Part shown: positions 26,973 through 34,394 of the stretch, piece by piece
Layout: every line of letters starts with the position of its first letter
Numbering within the stretch: the first letter of the stretch is position 1
From: Chloroflexota bacterium
Lineage (GTDB): Bacteria > Chloroflexota > Anaerolineae > Aggregatilineales > UBA2796
Length of the DNA stretch: 57,902 bases
Direction of reading: 5' to 3'
Assembly (NCBI GenBank): GCA_021325095.1
Contig: JAJPHV010000086.1
Coordinates: forward strand, 1-57,902
The notes under the pieces: model-generated
Databases searched by the model: none
The model's input: only the letters and a program-made list of their open reading frames with translations
What the model was told of the DNA's origin: nothing
Made by a program: the position numbers and the translations under genes

Positions 26973-27836
26973 ATGACAGTTCCGGGCATTGAACACGTCG
27001 CCGTGGTGGGCGCAGGCACAATGGGCAACGGTATCGCCCAGGTCTGCGCGACCAGCGGCTACCGGACGACTCTGATCGACGTGAACGCCGAGGCGATTGA
27101 GCGGGCGAAAAAGACCATCGCCCAGAGCGTTACCAAACTCCACAGCAAGGGCAAGATCAGCGACGAGGCCCGCGACCATGCCCTGAAAGGCATCCAGACC
27201 AGCACCGATCTGAGCGCCGCTGCGGATGCCGACCTGGTGATCGAGGCGGCGACGGAGAACAAGGCACTCAAGCTGCAAATCTTCGCCGACCTGGACCGGC
27301 TCTGCCACGCCAACACCATCCTGGCGACCAACACCTCATCGATCTCGATCACCGAGATTGCCGCCGCCACGAAGCGCCCGCAGCACGTGATCGGGGCGCA
27401 TTTTATGAACCCGGTTCCGCTGATGGCTCTGGTCGAGATCATTCGCGGCTACAATACCAATCACGCCACGTTGAGCACCATCCTCGAATTTACACAGAGC
27501 CTGGGCAAAACGCCCGTCGAGGCCGCCGATTATCCCGGCTTCATCAGCAATCGTATCCTGTGCCCCATGATCAACGAAGCGATCTACTGTGTGATGGAAG
27601 GTGTTGGCACGCCGGAAGCCGTCGATACGGTCATGCGCCTGGGCATGAATCACCCGATGGGGCCGCTGACGCTGGCCGACTTTGTGGGCCTGGATGTGGT
27701 GCTGGCGGTGATGGACGTGTTGTACGAAGGGTTGGGCGATCCGAAATACCGCGCCTGCCCGCTGCTGCGCAAGATGGTGGCGGCAGGACATCTGGGCAAA
27801 AAGAGCGGGCGCGGCTTCTACGTCTACAATGAATAG
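26973..27836 (+). CDS. 3-hydroxyacyl-CoA (3-hydroxybutyryl-CoA) dehydrogenase
   Basis: The 287-residue enzyme has the NAD motif GAGTMG (13-18), the ETNTSS-like ATNTSSIS region, the catalytic GAHFMNPVPLMALVEI with its histidine, and a C-terminal dimerisation domain (MNHPMGPLTLADFVGLDV). Length matches single-domain Hbd/PaaH enzymes. The preferred start is ATG 26973 with AAAGGA upstream; a TTG three codons earlier is also open. It catalyses the reversible oxidation of 3-hydroxybutyryl-CoA and complements the thiolase and acyl-CoA dehydrogenase nearby. Confidence 0.94.
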   Translation: MTVPGIEHVAVVGAGTMGNGIAQVCATSGYRTTLIDVNAEAIERAKKTIAQSVTKLHSKGKISDEARDHALKGIQTSTDLSAAADADLVIEAATENKALKLQIFADLDRLCHANTILATNTSSISITEIAAATKRPQHVIGAHFMNPVPLMALVEIIRGYNTNHATLSTILEFTQSLGKTPVEAADYPGFISNRILCPMINEAIYCVMEGVGTPEAVDTVMRLGMNHPMGPLTLADFVGLDVVLAVMDVLYEGLGDPKYRACPLLRKMVAAGHLGKKSGRGFYVYNE

Positions 27837-27845
27837 AATCATGCT

Positions 27846-27881
27846 CCCTCGCTGTGAAGCGGAAAGGGGCCAGGGGTGAGG
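27846..27881. repeat. Family A repeat, single unit
   Basis: The unit has a CCCTC...GAAGCGG...AGGGGTGAGG pattern and lies between the convergent 3-hydroxyacyl-CoA dehydrogenase and peroxiredoxin genes. It may act as a shared transcription end signal there. Confidence 0.65.
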
Positions 27882-27891
27882 TTAGTTCCGC

Positions 27892-28371
27892 CTACGCGCC
27901 CAGCTTTTCCAGCGCCAGCGGCACACTCTCCGACGCCTTGACCGGAGCCTGCACGTCAAGGATTTTGCCGTTCTCGTCGATGATGAAATGACTGCGCGAA
28001 ACGCCCGTCCGGGTCGAACCGTCGGGGTTGGTGCGCGTCGTCCATAGATTCCAGTTTTTGATAAGCGCCGCGTCTTTATCGACCAGCAGATGGAAGGGCA
28101 GGTTCAGCGCTTCGCGGAATTTGCGGTGGCTTTCCACGTCGTCAGGGCTGACACCGAGCACAATGGCATTTTTCGCCTGAAGGCGCGCGTAGTTGTCACG
28201 GAAATTGCAGGCTTGCAGCTCGCAGCCGCTGGTGAAATCCGCCGGGTAGAAATACAGCACGACTTTCTTGCCGCGAAAGTCCGATAGCTTGACTGGTTTT
28301 CCCTCATCGTTCAACAACTCAAAATCGGGCGCCATTTCGCCCACCTGCGGCGTCGCCTTAACCTGAGACAT
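27892..28371 (-). CDS. Peroxiredoxin (BCP/PrxQ type)
   Basis: The 159-residue thiol peroxidase has peroxidatic C50 in PADFTSGC and a second cysteine, C55, five residues on (ELQAC), the pattern of the BCP/PrxQ atypical two-cysteine group. It reduces hydrogen and organic peroxides with thioredoxin. ATG 28371 has a GAGGAGT site. It is divergent from the SnoaL-like gene. Confidence 0.93.
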   Translation of the reverse strand: MSQVKATPQVGEMAPDFELLNDEGKPVKLSDFRGKKVVLYFYPADFTSGCELQACNFRDNYARLQAKNAIVLGVSPDDVESHRKFREALNLPFHLLVDKDAALIKNWNLWTTRTNPDGSTRTGVSRSHFIIDENGKILDVQAPVKASESVPLALEKLGA

Positions 28372-28442
28372 CTCTTGACTCCTCTTCGGGGAACTTTATG
28401 CTCTCAGGGATTCTATAAAGTTCCACTATGGTTGCCAAAAAC

Positions 28443-28471
28443 TTGACAGCGCAGGTTGCCCGCCTTACAAT
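28443..28471 (+). promoter_or_regulatory. Consensus sigma70-type promoter
   Basis: TTGACA at 28443-28448 is followed after exactly 17 bp by TACAAT at 28466-28471. The expected transcription start is near 28478, only a few bases before an intrinsic terminator hairpin and about 70 bases before the SnoaL-like start codon. Confidence 0.8.
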
Positions 28472-28481
28472 GCGAAAAGAA

Positions 28482-28517
28482 GGTCGGGCAGCCCATTGGG
28501 GGCTGCCCGCCTTTTTT
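28482..28517 (+). terminator. Intrinsic terminator inside the SnoaL-like gene's leader
   Basis: CGGGCAGCCC (28485-28494) pairs with GGGCTGCCCG (28500-28509), extended by GG/CC across one bulged T. Six T residues follow at 28512-28517. No upstream gene runs rightwards into it; the neighbour on the left is divergent. It therefore sits between a promoter and the gene that promoter should serve, as an attenuator would, or it ends a roughly 40-nucleotide RNA. Confidence 0.85.
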
Positions 28518-28546
28518 GTTGCCCGATCTGGATAAGGAGTTGAACG

Positions 28547-28999
28547 ATGTCGCCACAGGCTGACCACAAAGTGGTTGTCCGGCAGTATTTTGAGGAGGTC
28601 TATAACGGCCACAACGACGCGCTGCTGCACGATCTGTTCCACGCCGATTTTCGAGAGTACATGCACCCCGGCCAAGGCCCACAGCTTGCCAGGCATGTCG
28701 TCAATTACGAGCGCAGCGTCTACCCGGATATTCATTTTGCCATCGAGGATATGCTGGCCGAAGACGGGGACGTGATCGTGCGTCTGACCATCCGGGGCAC
28801 GCACCAGGGGGAATTCCAGGGCATTGCACCGACGGGCCGCAAGGTGGAATTCACAGGCATCCAGCGAATGCGCTTTAAGGGCGGCCAGATCGTCCGGGTG
28901 GTCTGGCATCATTACGACAAGCTGCTCATGCTTCAACAGTTGGGCGTAGTGACTCTGCCGCCGCAGGTGATGGGCACGTCGAAAGCGGTCACCGAATAG
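28547..28999 (+). CDS. SnoaL-like polyketide cyclase/ester cyclase family protein
   Basis: The 150-residue protein has an NTF2-like fold. VRQYFEEVYNGHNDALLHDLFHADFREY at the N-terminus and VIVRLTIRGTHQGEF...GIAPTGRKVEFTGIQRMRF are hallmarks of the SnoaL/ester cyclase family. Many members have no known substrate. AAGGAG precedes ATG 28547. The gene follows a promoter and terminator pair, so expression probably depends on anti-termination or read-through. A family A repeat lies after it. Confidence 0.85.
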   Translation: MSPQADHKVVVRQYFEEVYNGHNDALLHDLFHADFREYMHPGQGPQLARHVVNYERSVYPDIHFAIEDMLAEDGDVIVRLTIRGTHQGEFQGIAPTGRKVEFTGIQRMRFKGGQIVRVVWHHYDKLLMLQQLGVVTLPPQVMGTSKAVTE

Positions 29000-29038
29000 A
29001 GAAAGACTGAGCGGAAATCCTTACCTCGCTCTCTCACT

Positions 29039-29071
29039 TCCCCCTCTCTGCGAAGCGGAGAGGGGGTGAGG
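29039..29071. repeat. Family A repeat, single unit
   Basis: CCCCTCTC and GAGAGGGG form an 8-bp stem around TGCGAAGCG, ending in the family's GGGGGTGAGG edge. It lies between the convergent SnoaL-like and P450 genes. Confidence 0.75.
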
Positions 29072-29098
29072 TCAACGCTACCCGATTCGCCTTAAACT

Positions 29099-30421
29099 TT
29101 ATACCGTCATGCGCTCGCGTTTGGTGACGCGCATGGTAATGCCGTTCAACGGCATCCCTGTGCCGCGATAGAATTGCACGATCTCCTGGTTCGGGACAGG
29201 TTCCAGGCGGTAGTGGCGCAGGCTGTACGACGCCAGCGCCTTGATCTCGACCTGTGCGAAGTTGATGCCGATGCAGATGCGCGGTCCGCCGCCGAAACCG
29301 ACCAGCGAGTAGGGTGTCTTTTTGTCCTCCTCGCGCGGCGGCGCGAACCGATCCGGGTCGAAGTGCGCCGGGTTGGCGAAGACGCTCGGAAGCAGGTGCG
29401 TGGCGGCGATGGAGTAGAACACGAAAACGCCTGCCGGGACGTGATAGCCGTTGAACTCAAAGTCCTCGACCACCCCGCGCGGCCCGTTGGCTACCGGTGG
29501 GTAGAGGCGCTCGGCTTCGCTGAGGGCGTTGTCCAGCACCTTCATCTGCTTGATCGCATCGAGTGTCGGCTCGGCGTCGGGTGAGAGCAAGGCGGCCTGT
29601 TCGTCCAGCACGCGCCGTTCATAAGCCGGGTTCTGGCTCAATAGATATAGCAGCCAGGCGCTCAGGCTGGTCGAGGTTTCATGCCCGGCCACGAGCAAGA
29701 TGTTGGTGTGGGCGATCAACTGTTCATCGCTCAGTGCCCGGCCCTGGTCGTCGCGTGCCCGCACCAGCATCCCCAACACGTCGTCGGTGGGATGCTCTCG
29801 GCGCTCCTGGATTTTGGGAGCCAGCAAGGCGTACAATTCACCTTTGAGCCGCTCCAGGTTATCGGCGTAGTCCTGCTCGCTCATTGCCACCATGCCGAGC
29901 ATCAGCATTTGCACGTAGATGTCCCGGAAGCGATCCACGTCCGGCCCGATCTTCAGCCCGGCTAGTGCTTCGGCGGCCACGTCGAAGGTGATCTTGCGCG
30001 CCTCCTGGTAGATGTCCACTTCCTTTTTCGCCAGCCACTTCGCCGCCCGTTCGCGGATGACCCGGTTCATGATGGGCAGGTATTTGTCCATGTAGCTCAC
30101 CGCAAAGGCCGGGTTCATCATGCGGCGGTGCTGATCGTGCTCCGCGCCGTCCATCGTCAACAGGCCGTTGCCCAGCATATTGATCACGCCGAACGCCTGC
30201 CCCCAACCCTGGTGGTGAGAAAACTTGAGGCGCTCCGAGGAGAGGACAAACCGGTTTGCCTCTGGCCCCACCAGATACACCACTTCATCGCCAAAGAGCG
30301 TCGTCGCCCGGAAGATCGGGCCGTGTTTCTCGTACATGCTTGCCAGGTACGGCCCGATCCGGGTCTGGTAATCTTCGGGCAGTGTCCCAATATGGGGTAT
30401 CTCGTCGTAGGAACGTGCCAT
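29099..30421 (-). CDS. Cytochrome P450
   Basis: The 440-residue enzyme has the full P450 set: the I-helix oxygen-binding AGHETS (245-250), ExxR (E302-R305, in SEAERLYPPV) and the haem loop FGGGPRICIG with cysteine ligand C383. It is a soluble bacterial monooxygenase using an external ferredoxin, and no reductase or ferredoxin gene is adjacent. GAAGGATTC precedes ATG 30421. A TetR-family gene lies 99 bp upstream on the same strand and probably controls it. Substrate unknown; a lipid or terpenoid is possible. Confidence 0.95.
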   Translation of the reverse strand: MARSYDEIPHIGTLPEDYQTRIGPYLASMYEKHGPIFRATTLFGDEVVYLVGPEANRFVLSSERLKFSHHQGWGQAFGVINMLGNGLLTMDGAEHDQHRRMMNPAFAVSYMDKYLPIMNRVIRERAAKWLAKKEVDIYQEARKITFDVAAEALAGLKIGPDVDRFRDIYVQMLMLGMVAMSEQDYADNLERLKGELYALLAPKIQERREHPTDDVLGMLVRARDDQGRALSDEQLIAHTNILLVAGHETSTSLSAWLLYLLSQNPAYERRVLDEQAALLSPDAEPTLDAIKQMKVLDNALSEAERLYPPVANGPRGVVEDFEFNGYHVPAGVFVFYSIAATHLLPSVFANPAHFDPDRFAPPREEDKKTPYSLVGFGGGPRICIGINFAQVEIKALASYSLRHYRLEPVPNQEIVQFYRGTGMPLNGITMRVTKRERMTV

Positions 30422-30501
30422 GTCTCGAATCCTTCTCTCTACTCAAACGTGCCGGACAAACCCCTAACGCTGAAAGAAATCCGAACAAAGTTAGGAACAC
30501 G

Positions 30502-30522
30502 ACAAAAAAAGGCGTGGTGCCT
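30502..30522 (-). terminator. Possible weak terminator after the TetR gene
   Basis: Read on the minus strand, AGGC and GCCT form a 4-bp stem around ACCAC at 30510-30522, followed by a run of seven T residues. The stem overlaps the TetR stop codon. The run is good but the stem is short, so partial read-through into the P450 gene is likely. Confidence 0.4.
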
Positions 30523-31135
30523 AAGCAGACCGCCGCGCCTTCCAGCCCGCCAGAAGATCGCGTATCGCTCGCTGCAACAGTTGCTTGCCGTGCGGCGGGT
30601 TTGCGAGCAGTCCTTCCGTCATCGCCAGGGAGATCAGGCCATGCGCGGTGCCCCAGATCATCTCGAAGACTTCGCGCAGGTCGCCAACATCCAGGTTGAG
30701 CGCTGTGACGACTTGCTGTAGCACTTCCACCGCAAACAGATAGACTGCTCTGGCTTCCTCCGGCTCGCCCTCAGCGCAGAAGGGCACGCCACCCAGCCCC
30801 GTCATCACCTGGTACAGCTCCGGGTGTTGCCAGGCGAAATCCCAGTAGGCATCAGCCAGCTTGAGCAGCCCGGCCTCCGGATCGAGGGCCGTGTCGTAGG
30901 CAGTGCGCAGTTCTTCCAACAACTGAGCAAAACCATAGCGCAGCAGCGCGACCAGGATCGCCTCCTTGCTCTCGAAGTGCTCATAGATGGTCGGTGGGCT
31001 GTATTCGATCCGATCCGCGATCTTGCGCATCGTCACCGAGGGCCAGCCTTCCTTGCGTGCGATGTCTCGCGCTGCGGTGAAGATAGCCTGTCGCACTGCC
31101 TGTCGCTCACGCTCGCGTCGTTGTCGAATGCCCAT
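30521..31135 (-). CDS. TetR-family transcriptional regulator
   Basis: The 204-residue product has an N-terminal TetR helix-turn-helix (RQAIFTAARDIARKEGWPSVTMRKIADRIEYSPPTIYEHFESKEAIL, residues about 15-60) and a C-terminal ligand domain of the WHG type (WQHPELYQVM). ATG 31135 gives the usual family length; an upstream in-frame ATG at 31246 would add an unlikely N-terminus that covers its own promoter. It has a near-consensus promoter on its strand at 31175-31203. The P450 gene is next downstream, so it may repress that operon in response to the P450 substrate. Confidence 0.92.
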   Translation of the reverse strand: MGIRQRRERERQAVRQAIFTAARDIARKEGWPSVTMRKIADRIEYSPPTIYEHFESKEAILVALLRYGFAQLLEELRTAYDTALDPEAGLLKLADAYWDFAWQHPELYQVMTGLGGVPFCAEGEPEEARAVYLFAVEVLQQVVTALNLDVGDLREVFEMIWGTAHGLISLAMTEGLLANPPHGKQLLQRAIRDLLAGWKARRSA

Positions 31136-31174
31136 TTCTACCCAAGTTCGATTTTCTAACAGCGTTCGGGGTCT

Positions 31175-31203
31175 ACTATAAGCTCGAAACTGTGCCGTGT
31201 CAA
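31175..31203 (-). promoter_or_regulatory. Consensus promoter for the TetR gene
   Basis: On the minus strand TTGACA (31203-31198), a 17-bp spacer and TATAGT (31180-31175) form a near-perfect sigma70-type promoter. Transcription would start about 30 bases before the TetR ATG. Confidence 0.75.
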
Positions 31204-31267
31204 TGGGAAATGTTTCACGCGGACTCGGCGTAACTTTGATTGACACATTGGGTTATTATAGACGCTA

Positions 31268-31341
31268 AAGCGACGCGCAATCACCTTAGTGGCCCTATCT
31301 GGACGGTTGTCCGGGTAGGGCCGAGGTGCTTTCCGGCGCTT
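31268..31341. other. Long stem-loop of unknown role between divergent promoters
   Basis: The core is a 14-bp stem, 31291-31304 against 31309-31322, around a GGTT loop, with two G-U pairs on the RNA level. CACCT (31282-31286) and AGGTG (31324-31328) add an outer helix, and AAGCG and CGCTT a weaker third. No T-run follows. It lies upstream of both neighbouring predicted transcription starts, so it is neither gene's leader. A structured small RNA or a DNA cruciform are possibilities. Confidence 0.4.
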
Positions 31342-31354
31342 GTGGTTACGAAGG

Positions 31355-31383
31355 TTGACACACCCCGGCAATCAACCTACAAT
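31355..31383 (+). promoter_or_regulatory. Consensus promoter for the cobalamin operon
   Basis: TTGACA (31355-31360), a 17-bp spacer and TACAAT (31378-31383) lie about 25 bp before the first helix of the cobalamin riboswitch. The transcription start would be near 31390. Confidence 0.82.
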
Positions 31384-31408
31384 ATGGGGGCAATACCAAC
31401 TGAATAAC

Positions 31409-31524
31409 GTTGAAGCGACCCGCTAGCCCGGATGCTAGGGCATAAAGGTGGAAGCTGGTGAAAGTCCAGCGCTGTACCGCAACTGTGATCAAGCGTGCTT
31501 GAAAGCCAGGACGCCTGCTTCAAC
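31409..31524 (+). ncRNA. Cobalamin riboswitch
   Basis: The closing helix P1 is GTTGAAGC (31409-31416) with GCTTCAAC (31517-31524), an exact 8-bp match. The conserved core GGTGAAAGTCC...GCTGTACCGCAACTGTGA lies at about 31457-31488, and the B12 box AAAGCCAGGACGCCTGC at 31502-31518. These are the hallmark sequences of the adenosylcobalamin-sensing class. An intrinsic terminator follows at 31610-31641, so ligand binding probably stops transcription of the downstream cobalamin genes. Confidence 0.92.
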
Positions 31525-31564
31525 ATTGAACTCGAATCCCTTCTCGGCTTAAGGAGGTAGGAGT

Positions 31565-31675
31565 GTGAGCAAGATGCCTTATCCAGGCACTTCCACCGCG
31601 ATCCGTATTGGCCCGACAGATGAGAAGTCGGGCCTTTTATTTCCTGTGAAAGCGGAAGGAAGGGCACAGCGATGA
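31565..31675 (+). CDS. Putative 36-codon leader peptide
   Basis: A near-ideal AAGGAGG at 31551-31557 precedes a GTG at 31565, with an in-frame ATG at 31574. The frame runs 36 codons (VSKMPYPGTSTAIRIGPT at its start) to a TGA at 31673-31675, which overlaps the next gene's ATG as ATGA. The strong ribosome site and the stop/start overlap argue that it is translated. The terminator hairpin lies inside its coding sequence, so translating ribosomes would disrupt it. I recognise no family. A coincidental frame is the alternative. Confidence 0.5.
   Translation: MSKMPYPGTSTAIRIGPTDEKSGLLFPVKAEGRAQR
31610..31641 (+). terminator. Riboswitch expression-platform terminator
   Basis: GGCCCGAC (31610-31617) and GTCGGGCC (31627-31634) form a perfect 8-bp stem with a 9-base loop, followed by TTTTATTT. 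It lies 85 bases after the riboswitch and 31 bases before the CWC gene. Confidence 0.82.
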
Positions 31676-31914
31676 CTGACGCTGCGCAGCAGAACTGTCG
31701 GAAGGGCAATGGCGAACGCTCCATTGCGCGCTGTGCAAGATGTGATGCTGCCTTTGAATGTGGCGTTCGGGCCGGGGAAACGTACTGCTGGTGCTTTGAA
31801 CTGCCACATGTGATAGCAGTAGTTGAAAACGCTGGGGCAGACTGCCTTTGTCCGACCTGCTTGCAGGAAACAATCCAGATCATTCGGCGGCTCAGGTTCT
31901 ATTCGGGAGGCTGA
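31672..31914 (+). CDS. Cysteine-rich CWC family small protein
   Basis: The 80-residue protein has the pattern CARCDAAFECG, then ETYCWCFELP and CLCPTCL, matching the cysteine-rich CWC family (zinc-ribbon-like, function unknown). It begins at ATG 31672 with GGAAGG upstream. Its stop is followed after one base by the ATG of the BtuF-like gene, and it lies under cobalamin riboswitch control, so a link to cobalamin or cobalt handling is likely by context only. Confidence 0.8.
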   Translation: MTDAAQQNCRKGNGERSIARCARCDAAFECGVRAGETYCWCFELPHVIAVVENAGADCLCPTCLQETIQIIRRLRFYSGG

Positions 31915-31915
31915 G

Positions 31916-32836
31916 ATGAGTTCACCGCGTATTGTGTCTCTCATTCCAAGCGGCACAGAGATCGTTTGCGGGCTAGGCTTTGAAGCGCACCTGGTGGGGC
32001 GTTCTCACGAGTGCGATTTTCCAACCTCAGTCGGGCGTCTGCCGGTTTGCAGTGAGCCGAAATTCAATATTGACGGCAGCAGCGCGGAACTGGATAGACG
32101 AGTGAAAAAGGTTTTGCAGAATGCGCTATCAGTTTACAAGATTCACCAGGACGTATTGCAGCGTTTACAGCCCGATGTGATTGTCACTCAAGCTCAATGT
32201 GAGGTCTGCGCAGTCAGCCTGGCTGATGTAGAGCAAGCAGCCTGCCAGTTGCTCGACGCCGCTGTGCAGGTGGTCAGCCTGGAGCCGAACGGGCTAACGG
32301 ACATTTTCAGGGACATTGAGCGCGTTGCCCAGGCGTTGGATGCGCCGGATCGGGGCGCGTATATGGTTGCCTCGATGAAAGAACGCATGGCGGAGGTTGC
32401 CTGGAAAGCCCGGCAGGCCGCCTCTCGACCCACTGTTGCCTGTTTCGAGTGGCTCGATCCTGTGATGGCCGCCGGCAACTGGATGCCTGCACTGGTTGAG
32501 ATGGCGGGTGGTCACAACCTGTTTGGTCGTGCGGATGAACATTCGTCCTGGCTCCAATGGGAGAATGTCCTCGCCGCAGACCCCGAGATCATCGTCCTGC
32601 TGCCCTGCGGCTTCGGAATCGAACGGACCCGCCGTGAACTGAGAGCGCTGACCGGGCGTCCTGGCTGGGCTTCATTGAAGGCTGTTCGCAACCGCCACGT
32701 GTACCTGACCGATGGCAACCAGTATTTCAACCGCCCAGGCCCACGCCTGGTGGAGTCCCTGCAAATATTGGCGGAACTGTTCCATCCGACTCTGTTTCAT
32801 TTCGGGCATCAAGCTAAGGGCTGGCAGCCGCTATGA
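31916..32836 (+). CDS. BtuF-like cobalamin-binding protein without signal peptide
   Basis: The 306-residue protein resembles the periplasmic-binding fold of BtuF (RIVSLIPSGTEIVCGLGFEAHLVGRSHECDFP at the start, then KIHQDVLQRLQPDVIVTQAQCEVCAVS). Unlike true BtuF it has no signal peptide or lipobox and no BtuC or BtuD genes beside it. Such cytosolic homologues are seen in many genomes and are thought to bind corrinoids. GGGAGG precedes ATG 31916, and it overlaps the cbiA start by 4 bp. It is controlled by the cobalamin riboswitch. Confidence 0.85.
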   Translation: MSSPRIVSLIPSGTEIVCGLGFEAHLVGRSHECDFPTSVGRLPVCSEPKFNIDGSSAELDRRVKKVLQNALSVYKIHQDVLQRLQPDVIVTQAQCEVCAVSLADVEQAACQLLDAAVQVVSLEPNGLTDIFRDIERVAQALDAPDRGAYMVASMKERMAEVAWKARQAASRPTVACFEWLDPVMAAGNWMPALVEMAGGHNLFGRADEHSSWLQWENVLAADPEIIVLLPCGFGIERTRRELRALTGRPGWASLKAVRNRHVYLTDGNQYFNRPGPRLVESLQILAELFHPTLFHFGHQAKGWQPL

Positions 32837-34221
32837 CGACCCTCACGTTGCCGCGCCTGATCATCGCCGCGCCCATGAGTAGCAGCGGCAAGACAACCGT
32901 CATGGCCGGTCTGTTAACGGCCCTATCCAGCCGAGGCTTGCGCGTTGCGCCGTTCAAAGTGGGGCCAGACTATATCGACCCGACCTATCATACCCTGGCA
33001 GCGCATCGTCCCGCATCCAATCTGGACACCTGGCTCCTGCCGCCCCAGCGAGTTCAGACCTTGTTCGCTTATCGGACACAGAACGCGGATATAGCCCTGA
33101 TCGAAGGCATGATGGGCCTGTTCGATGGGCATTCCAGCCAGGACGACACAGGCAGCACGGCGCATGTTGCCCGGTTGCTTGAAGCGCCTATCCTGCTGGT
33201 GCTGGATGCAAGCGCGATGGCGAGCAGTGCTGCTCCTCTGGTACGGGGCTTCCGGGATTTCGATTCGCGCCTGCGGTTGGCTGGGGTTGTGTTGAACCGG
33301 GTAGGCGGCGAAGGACACGCCCGCTGGATTCGTGATGTGATCGAACGTCATGTGGGCATTCCCGTGGTGGGCTATCTGCCGAACGAGCCGCGCCTCAGCC
33401 TCCCGGAGCGCGCCCTCGGCCTGATACCCACCTGGGAGGCCGGACGCTGGCAGGACTGGTCGAATGCAGTACACCAGGTGATGCAAGCCACAATGGACAT
33501 CGATCAAATCATGTCCCTGGCTTGTTCAGCAACCCCAATTGTCCTTGCTGACGATGCCCCGGCGGTGCAGACTGGGGCGCACGCAACCATAGCTGTTGCG
33601 CGCGATGCGGCTTTCAATTTCTTGTACGAAGACAACCTGGATTTGTTAAGGGCTGCTGGCGCCGAACTCCTTTTCTTCAGCCCATTGGAAGATCACGCCT
33701 TGCCACAAGCCACACAGGCTATCTATCTCTGTGGCGGTTTTCCGGAACGCTATGCCAGCAGGCTTGCCAGCAATATTGCCCTTCATCGGGACATCCGGCG
33801 GGCATTCGAGGCACGTATGCCAATCTACGCTGAGTGCGGCGGCCTTATGTACTTAACTGAGACGCTGGTTGACTCCGATGGCACAGCCCATCGCATGGTC
33901 GGCTTACTGCCAGGTCAGTCGGTCATGACCTCACAGCTAACCATTGGCTACAGGACAGTCTGCGCACGCCAGCAGTCCTGGCTGTGGCAGAAGGGAGAAA
34001 TTATCCGAGGCCATGAGTTTCATTATTCGACCTGGCAGGGTCGCCCCGACACCTTTCCCCAGGTGTATGAACTCCTTCAGGCAGAAAACCGACTGGAGGG
34101 CGGACAGCGAGAACAGCTCATCGCGTCCTACATCCACCTGCACTTCTGGGCTTATCCTGAACTGGCTGCTCGCTTTGTGGCAGCGGCAGGGAAAAGCACA
34201 CCCTGGAACGGCAAACTATAG
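32833..34221 (+). CDS. cbiA: Cobyrinate a,c-diamide synthase
   Basis: The 462-residue enzyme amidates the a and c side chains of cobyrinate (or hydrogenobyrinate) using glutamine and ATP. The N-terminal domain has the P-loop APMSSSGKTT and FKVGPDYIDPTYH. The C-terminal class I glutaminase domain shows YLCGGFPERYA and the nucleophile C335 in AECGGLMYL. Length is normal. It is the last gene of the riboswitch-controlled operon. Other corrin-ring genes are not in the window, so it could serve salvage or a pathway encoded elsewhere. Confidence 0.95.
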   Translation: MTTLTLPRLIIAAPMSSSGKTTVMAGLLTALSSRGLRVAPFKVGPDYIDPTYHTLAAHRPASNLDTWLLPPQRVQTLFAYRTQNADIALIEGMMGLFDGHSSQDDTGSTAHVARLLEAPILLVLDASAMASSAAPLVRGFRDFDSRLRLAGVVLNRVGGEGHARWIRDVIERHVGIPVVGYLPNEPRLSLPERALGLIPTWEAGRWQDWSNAVHQVMQATMDIDQIMSLACSATPIVLADDAPAVQTGAHATIAVARDAAFNFLYEDNLDLLRAAGAELLFFSPLEDHALPQATQAIYLCGGFPERYASRLASNIALHRDIRRAFEARMPIYAECGGLMYLTETLVDSDGTAHRMVGLLPGQSVMTSQLTIGYRTVCARQQSWLWQKGEIIRGHEFHYSTWQGRPDTFPQVYELLQAENRLEGGQREQLIASYIHLHFWAYPELAARFVAAAGKSTPWNGKL

Positions 34222-34351
34222 CAGCGCTGTGGGTTCATCAGTCTGGCATAAGGTCGTGCCGGCACAATTGTTGCGGGCCACATAACATCCTCATTTATCC
34301 GGTTCCAGACGAACAGGCGCCTTTGTGTTTCCTTGTTCTGCCGTCCGCCGC

Positions 34352-34357
34352 TATAAT
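34352..34357 (+). promoter_or_regulatory. Candidate -10 box for the ABC importer operon
   Basis: A perfect TATAAT lies 37 bases before the first permease start codon. No close -35 match is seen 16-18 bp upstream, so only moderate weight is placed on it. Confidence 0.4.
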
Positions 34358-34394
34358 CACCTCCAACATATAGTGCTTGTGCAAAGAGTTTGCG

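Noticed and set aside
31236..31262. Promoter TTGATT...TATAGA driving the 31268-31341 stem-loop
   Set aside because: The spacer is 15 bp and the -35 matches poorly, so it does not establish transcription of the stem-loop.
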